Shown: positions 57,454-64,000 of the stretch, piece by piece
Layout of the letters: every line of letters begins with the position of its first letter
Position numbering within the stretch: the first letter of the stretch is position 1
Assembly: GCA_030248065.1 (NCBI GenBank)
Contig: JASAMV010004502.1
Span: 62,001 to 126,000 of the forward strand
From: Rhynchonema sp. JSB1_4
Taxonomy: Eukaryota > Nematoda > Chromadorea > Monhysterida > Xyalidae
Direction: 5' to 3'
DNA length: 64,000 nucleotides
Notes under the pieces: model-generated
Database searches by the model: none
Seen by the model: the letters and a program-made list of their open reading frames with translations, nothing else
Told to the model about the DNA's origin: nothing
Position numbers and translations under genes: made by a program

Positions 57454-60400
57454 ATGACGAAGAAAGATGAGCTGCCGGCAGGGGCCGCCGCGATGACCGT
57501 GCCCGAAGTCGTGGTCACCGGGCCTAACGATTCGATGCACCGGCCCAAAGCTGACGATGACGACAATCGTAAATTGCCTGTGCTCGTACGACCCATGAAA
57601 CCGCAATCACTTCGCAACAGCGACATCACCACAGCCCCAGCAAACGAAAATGTAAACCGAAACGAGAATAAAACAGCAATTATGGATTCAGATAAATCGG
57701 CTCAACAGAATTCCCTTCATCAACGATCGGCCGCCCAGCCGCGTCGTGATCCCGTCTGCTACCGGCCGATAATCCCGGACGGTGGCTGGGGCTGGATGGT
57801 TGTGTTCGGCTCGTTCCTCATTCACGTGTTTGCTGATGGATTCGTGTACAGTTTCGGTATCATACAGGTGTGTCCTGGTAAATATATTCCACCATGACAA
57901 TAACAGAATTAAAATAATTTTTAGGTGGAATTAGTCAACGAGTTTGATGCCGGACGATCGCTGACGTCATGGGTGATCAGTTTGCTCGTCGGATTGACGC
58001 TCGCAGCTGGTGGGTGGGTGCGTACGACATTTTTCTGACATCAGAAATTTGATGTCTGTCATCGTTATTTTGGGATCGTGCGTCCCATTTTTCCAAACAT
58101 TTGCATATGCTAAATAAGAAGAAAAACGCGCTATCTTGTAAACATGAACGAATCTATCTGTTCAACACAAATCGCACAGGCCCGGTGGCAAGCGCAATAA
58201 CGAATCGTTACGGGTGTCGTCTAACGACCATGCTTGGTGCTGTGATTGCGTGCATCGGTTGTGCCATCAGCATGTTTGCCACCAACATTGCATTTCTCAT
58301 TGTCAGTGTCGGTATTGTTATGGGTGAGTCTACGTTGGTTTCTTTGATGCTGATCCGTATTGCATGTTGTGCGACCACTGCATTGCAGACGTTTGTGGGT
58401 CCGTTTCGGTTTCAGTGAAATAAATGTTCTGTCGGTTTTATATTTGCAGGCATCTTAGCGATGACGCTAATTGTGTTATTTCTTCTGCCATTGATGCAAT
58501 AAATTTAACTTAACCTTCATCAACTTAAATTCAAGCAAGTTCAGGGACATTCATTGTAGCTGTACTTCTTTTTCATGCCCACACGGAGTGAGCCATATTT
58601 CGATTGTTTCAGAAAAATTTTTCTTGTTATCAATGTATGTATGTATGTCATGTGCAGTGTATGCATCTTTTCAATTCAGGCATCGGCACAGGTCTGATGT
58701 ACTGTCCTGCAATCGTGATTGTGACCATGTACTTCGAACAGAAACGTGCGTTCGCCACCGGCATCGCTGTTTGCGGCGCTGGCATTGGCTCGTTCATATT
58801 CGGTCCGTTCAGCAGATATCTCATTGATGAATACACTTGGCGAGGGGCGATGTTGATTTATGCTGGTTGGTTGGTTTCGTTTTGACTTGACGGGTGTTAC
58901 TTTGTCCGGCGAGTGGGCGCAGCATAGTAACAAACACCACGCCAGCACGACCCCGATTTCGGAGGTGTCAGATTAGTGAAATATTCTGACGTGGCTGGTC
59001 ATTTAGGAAATGTTACACGTTCTTGAATACAAAATGGTGCATGTTGATTTTCTCTATTCATGCACACGCTCAACAGACACAGGAAAAGCACACCAAAAAA
59101 CCCCCACCCCCCCCCCCAAACACCCCCACCCCCCCATTCCTTACAGGCATTATTCTTAACTGTGCTGTGTGCGGTGCTTTATTCCGGCCGCTGGAATTCG
59201 AGCCAATTTATGAGGAAGATCTCCAGCAACCTGATCATCTTGAAGAGATCAGACGCAGTCATCTTAGGTCCGCTGCCAGCACAACTGTTGGTTCTGTGGA
59301 TCTGGGAAAACTGGATGAGGTGGCGGAGGTTGGCTTTGTGTGTCGGTTTGTTTTTGCTCATTATTAGGGTTTTCGGTTTTTTGAAATTCATCATAGTCTA
59401 GTTTTTTACTAGAATTCATTTTAGGCTTGAACTTATTTTACTAATCACTTTGTATTCGATTGTCCAGACGCCAGCCACGCCAATGCTGTCTACGGGCAAT
59501 CTGGTCGGTCAGCATCATGAAACATTACAATTGCGCAACGGCGTAGTGGTAGAGTTGGAACCGATACCATCGGAAAATCTAGTCGACTCCACGGCCACTC
59601 AACGAACGACCATGTCGCACTCGGATGTGACGCAGAATGGCAGCAGTGATGTTTCGAATAGATTGAAGGTGCGCTCGGGTAAATTGGGGTTCGTTTGATG
59701 CCTGGCCCAGAGTTGACCACGGTGCTGGCTGGACCTGTCAAAACAGCCTGTCGGAAATTCGAAACTGCTTTCCTTTTGCTTTGTTGTTGGTTGATTTATT
59801 GCTCTCAATGACGCATGAAACCATGCACGTAAATTAGTGATAGAAGCACAGTTACAAGACCGGGTGGGACAGTTACGGAAATAAAAATAGTTACAACACT
59901 AGTTATAACAAAACTACAGCAAATAAAAGCTACATAAAGCGCCAAGGAGAGAGAAAGAGATCACGGACACCAGGACAGATCACAGGACATGTTAACAGAA
60001 ACTGAAAATTATGCATTAATACTCGTCTACGTCAACCGGCAATGCCGGGCTGAGGGGCATATTGGCATCAGTCCATGTTGTCAACAGTCCAGAACAGATG
60101 GTGTGTTGATGATTGTCCGCCGCTTCCGTCTACCACCATTTAGCGACGTGGCTGGCGTCCTCAGGCTGACGTGAATGCGTATCGAGCGAGACATCGCCAT
60201 ATACAAATCGTTGACCGGACGCGGGGGCGATTGAGCCCATTGATTGCTTTGTTGTTGGTCGTTTCATCGTGAACAGTATGCTTTTAGCATTCTTAATGCA
60301 TGGCCAGATCAATTAGACTTTTTTGCTTCTTGTTGTCTGATGAAACAAGCCATGCGATCTATCAACTTATCTCGATTGTGTGCTTTTTTTACTATTTTTT

Positions 60401-63400
60401 CAATATTCTTTAGAAACAACATGATCTGCGCAGAAGGCTACTAAGGTTGCCGGGTCGGGCCGCTTCCGTGGTGCTGGGGGACAAGTCTGGAAACACGGAC
60501 GAAATTACGACTGATTCGACTTTGTTGGTTGGTTTCGGCTTGGATAGTACTTTCATTAATGTTCCAAATTCACAGTAAAGTCAGCAGTTAGTCCTCCAAT
60601 TGTACTGGGCTAACGGTGTTATATCTGTGAAAGAACAAGGTGTCCGTGCCCACACAGCCACATTCACGGTGCAGTTTTTGTGTCGTGCTTTGTTGTCCGT
60701 TGGCACCCAGCGTGGCACCAATTAGCTGCCAGTAGAGTTTTCGTTGCGTCTCTGACTCACCTGTGTTCGGGATTGTCCCAGCCTAAGGCGGGTTATGCAT
60801 TTACGCAACGGAGTAGTTGCGCAGCGCACATGCTTGTTTTCTGACCAAGAGAAACACAGCTCTGTAAATTTTTCTGCAAGATGAAATGTTCTGATGTCAA
60901 TATAAGCTCGAGCGTTGCACAGCATATCAATACTTTCCTTTTTGTTTTTTGCAAATAATTACTAAAGATGAAAAGCTCCGATATATGGCAAGGGATCGTC
61001 AGCATGGTTATTGTACTTGACATGCGCTCTGATTTTGATATGGAAACTATCATTCGTCACACGATGGAAAAAATCAGTAGCTTCAACGTGTAACAAACGT
61101 CACATTTGAGGCGCACGTTTTTCATTTGACTTGGCAGAGTCCCCACCGTGCCACCCATCACCGTCGTCGCGGTGTGTCCGAGTCGGCCGGCTACCTCGGT
61201 GTTCGCGACGTGTTCTATGCGGGCAGCATCACGCACATTGCCGAGTTTGAACGCGATCCCGACTTTTATCGATCGATCGTGTCGTTGCACGACAAAACCA
61301 GTTCGTTACCGTTACCATTACCGTTATTATTGACTTCATTACTTTTCAACCTTGTGGTCTGGATTTCGCAGACTGTCAAATTGTCTTTCAATGAGTTCCA
61401 GCTGAAGTGCGCTGGTTGTCGGGCGCAATTCTTTATTTTGACCGTTTATGTTTATTATTTTCGTTTTCAAATTTTTAGTCGCCAGTCAAGTTTATTTCAA
61501 AGTCACCGATTCAGTAATTTCTCGATCTGGTAGTCTAGATTTCATCGGTGCCAAATTGTCACCAACTGCACTGAGTGTTACAGGCGCATTACCGCCATCG
61601 CAGTCGACCCAAGGTGACACTGAAGGAGCGATGCTCGCACCACCCGATGATGGACTGACATTTGGGGATGAAGTCGATATGTGGACAGATTTCAAAAAGT
61701 CGGCCTGGGTTTTTTGTTTTTTTTCTGTATCGCTATGCTGCGCGGAGGAGGAGCATTGCATGATTGCAAAAACTTGAAATAGTACCGTGTTCAGCGCGAT
61801 GTGGAAAACTCTCGCAGCGCCCAATTTATAGGCTTTGCAGCCGCATGATGCCGAGAAAATGTTTATTTTCTACAAGAAAACCACATCTGCTGGCTGATTA
61901 CCAAAAATTGCAAAATTTGATTCAAGGTTGTTTAATATTTCACATCGTCAACCCTTGAAGTAGTGTTGCGAAAGGTCACGTGGCCGACGCCTGTTGCTGG
62001 TGATAAGCCCTGCCAGGTAAATGAAAATGTAAACAAACAAGGTTTTAGATGGTCAAAACAGCAAGTATTTGGGATGCAATGCAATGTCAGAAGGGGGGCC
62101 GCAAAGAAAATACACGAAAAATATAACATGGCCCAAATGTAATAGATAATATCGTACCTTTATTTTACTCGAGTGCCTGGTCACAAAGACTGCAACAGCA
62201 GTGAGTCTTGCCTGTCTCTCAAGTCTGAAACCTGGAAATGTCTGGTGCTCTCACGCCGTTGTTTTGTATCTTCTTGTTTCAGTGTGATCATTCGTATGGC
62301 CAATCTCAAGCTGCTGACCGACCCTGTGTTCCTGCTATTCTGTGCTTCCAATTTTCTGACGAGTATCGGCTTCAACATTCCTATCATATTCCTGCCTGAC
62401 AAAGGCGAACATTTGGGCATCAGCAAGAAATACTGTTCGTGGTTCGTGTCCTGCTTCGGTAAGTATCGACTGGTTACTGTGTTTGTACCCAAAGTTTCGT
62501 TCATTGTACCCATGTTCACTACATAGAAGGCTGACTAATTGGAAGTTTTAAGCAGATTCGGAACAAACTGTCTTTCACAGCGACATGTTGGTTTCACTGC
62601 AGAACACAGTCACCTTGCTGTCTCAGGCATCGCCAATACGATCGGGCGTGTGCTGTTCGGTTACATCTCCGACCGTCGACTGCCGTGCAAATACGGCCAG
62701 AACACGGCACTGAATCGGTTGTGGATATACAACATTCTCGTGACCCTCTGTGGTTTGTCGACTATCGCCAGCTGCGTCTGCAAGACAGCACCGGCCATCA
62801 TGGTCTATTCAGCCGTGTTTGGAATGACTATCAGTGAGTTTGACTCGATATTGATGCCCGTTTTAAACTTGGTGATCTGACTGAGCTGCCAGGCCGATTA
62901 ATCCCACTGTACTCTGTGTGCAAGACCGATTTCTTCCTCATTGCTGTCCAGCAAGAATTGCACGACTACCATCATATCAACTAGTTTGCAATTTCTTTCG
63001 AGGTCTTGACTGATTGTTTTGCACAAGTATCCGACCTTCAACAATTGTTTCGCCACCCACGTAAAGTTGGGCGTGTGTTCAAGTGTAGCTAGCTACTTCA
63101 GTTTGTTTGGCTCGTTGTTCTCGACTGTCCCCAATTTCCATCCCCCAGACTGAGCATTTCCGAATTGCAGGTGGGTACGTGTGTTTGACATCAGTGATTT
63201 TGGTTGATCTGCTTGGTCTCGACAAACTCACCAATGCATTCGGCTTATTGTTGCTGTTCCAAGGCATTGCCTCACTCGTCGGTGCACCTGCTGGCGGTTG
63301 GTTCGGGTTCTTTGTATTTGAATACTGTTACGGAGTCAGTCAGCGCAGCTCTCACTTGATGATGGATCTTCTCGTGGTAGTCTGTGGTAGCACTTATCGG

Positions 63401-63634
63401 TTTTATGGCTTATAAGTGCCAAAAATTGATGCTTGATGTTTCGTTGTTGTGCAAATTTGCCAAAAACTCGGCGAAAAATGTGGAAAATGTGGCTTTCAAA
63501 CTCCTACAGGCTGGATCGTCGACATGACCATGAATTTCGATTACACCTTCGTTTTCGCCGGCGCCGCTTTGCTGCTCTCCGGTCTCATGCTATACGTTCT
63601 TCCATGCATGAAACCGGATCTGGGACATAAGTAA
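57454..63634 (+). CDS. SLC16 (monocarboxylate transporter-like) membrane protein
   Basis: Twelve-helix major-facilitator carrier of the MCT family; substrate cannot be read from sequence. Exons I can place: 57454-57867, 57925-58009, 58180-58323, 58680-58865, 59147-59319, 59468-59668, 61138-about 61300, then 62283-62458, 62627-62833, 63171-63296, 63510-63634. The MCT signature [14 protein letters not shown] is at the end of exon 1 after a 105-residue charged N-terminal tail. Next come [14 protein letters not shown], the N-terminal helices, [19 protein letters not shown] and the helix 4-5 motif [12 protein letters not shown]. The large central loop includes [15 protein letters not shown], typical of invertebrate MCTs. 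Later helices: [42 protein letters not shown], and a C terminus KPDLGHK. The 61.3-62.28 kb part is unresolved; the phase there requires at least one further exon. Confidence 0.85.
58925..59040. mobile_element. Diverged family K MITE in SLC16 intron
   Basis: CACGCCAGCACGACCCCGAT and GATTTCGGAGGTGTCAG match the left part of the family K element; the following GGAAATGTTACACGTTCTTG matches its interior inverted. Ends not clear. Confidence 0.45.
59669..61137. other. Long SLC16 intron without recognised features
   Basis: No conserved exon, RNA gene or inverted-repeat element seen. Ordinary intron. Confidence 0.4.
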
Positions 63635-63701
63635 TGGTTCAATCACTTGAATTTGTCCACAACAAGTTTGGTGTATGTTCACCTAGCTAATTTTAAATTA
63701 A

Positions 63702-63707
63702 AAATAA
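63702..63707 (+). terminator. Probable poly(A) signal of the SLC16 gene
   Basis: AATAAA about 70 bases after the stop codon at 63632-63634, in AT-rich sequence. Position fits well. Confidence 0.5.
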
Positions 63708-63875
63708 AATTCTCCGGCCGGATTGAGTGTATATGCAGCAAAATTTCGGCATATAAGTGTTGTTATAAAATTGTTGCTTTTCTGTCACAAATTTACTTAA
63801 TCGTGTAATTTGATGCTGAATTTAATCAATAATTACGTATTAGTTTTCTGAATTTGATGGATATAGTTGCCGCAT

Positions 63876-64000
63876 GAAAAAAACGGTTTTTTCCTGAAAA
63901 AAACGAGAAACCCCGCTTTTGTCAAGCGTAACGAGAGTGGGGAAAAAACCGGCCGACCCGGGACCGACGTTTTTTTCCAAAAATTCGGCTATTTTCGGTG
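63876..64000. repeat. GAAAAAAACGG palindromic repeat, window edge
   Basis: GAAAAAAACGGTTTTTTCC words like those at 40080-40130 and 40438-40480. Cut by the end of the window. Confidence 0.4.

Overview
The window is animal nuclear DNA. It holds five split protein-coding genes with GT-AG introns, many of them only 40-150 bp, whose products belong to bilaterian families: an Lhx1/5 LIM-homeodomain factor, a GAPVD1/RME-6 endosomal Rab5 regulator, a heme-regulated-inhibitor-type eIF2alpha kinase (HRI), a RALGPS Ral exchange factor and an SLC16 monocarboxylate transporter. Protein divergence and compact introns suggest a small, fast-evolving invertebrate. I cannot name the phylum from sequence alone. 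All gene models are mine, built by reading exons by eye, checking splice phase, and comparing with remembered family features.

Layout. 1-7.7 kb: no recognisable gene, one 1.28-kb TA-flanked inverted-repeat element. 7.8-10.2 kb (-): Lhx1/5. 10.9-12.2 kb: two near-identical 226-bp fold-back elements. 12.85-26.92 kb (-): GAPVD1/RME-6, 39 exons, with several introns carrying transposon copies and with an unexpected UBA-like domain. 27.0-29.2 kb: nested non-autonomous DNA transposons directly upstream of it. 29.4-30.3 kb: first copy of a segmental duplication. 31.5-36.5 kb (+): HRI kinase. 37.4-42.6 kb (-): RALGPS, convergent with HRI. 42.9-57.1 kb: a dense graveyard of short non-autonomous transposons, many with perfect 8-bp target duplications, nested up to three deep and interrupting a tandem array of tRNA-like / lysine-proline-rich units. 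57.45-63.63 kb (+): SLC16 transporter.

The genes are not an operon and act in separate pathways: transcriptional control, endocytic Rab5 signalling, translational stress control, Ral signalling and metabolite transport. The striking non-genic feature is the transposon nest. At least five families end in CAGTG...CACTG or a related terminus and make 8-bp target duplications, as hAT elements do. Several insertions can be proved inside the window because a paralogous empty site is also present. Several otherwise different families share a central GC palindrome. I found no rRNA, CRISPR array, plasmid or viral gene.
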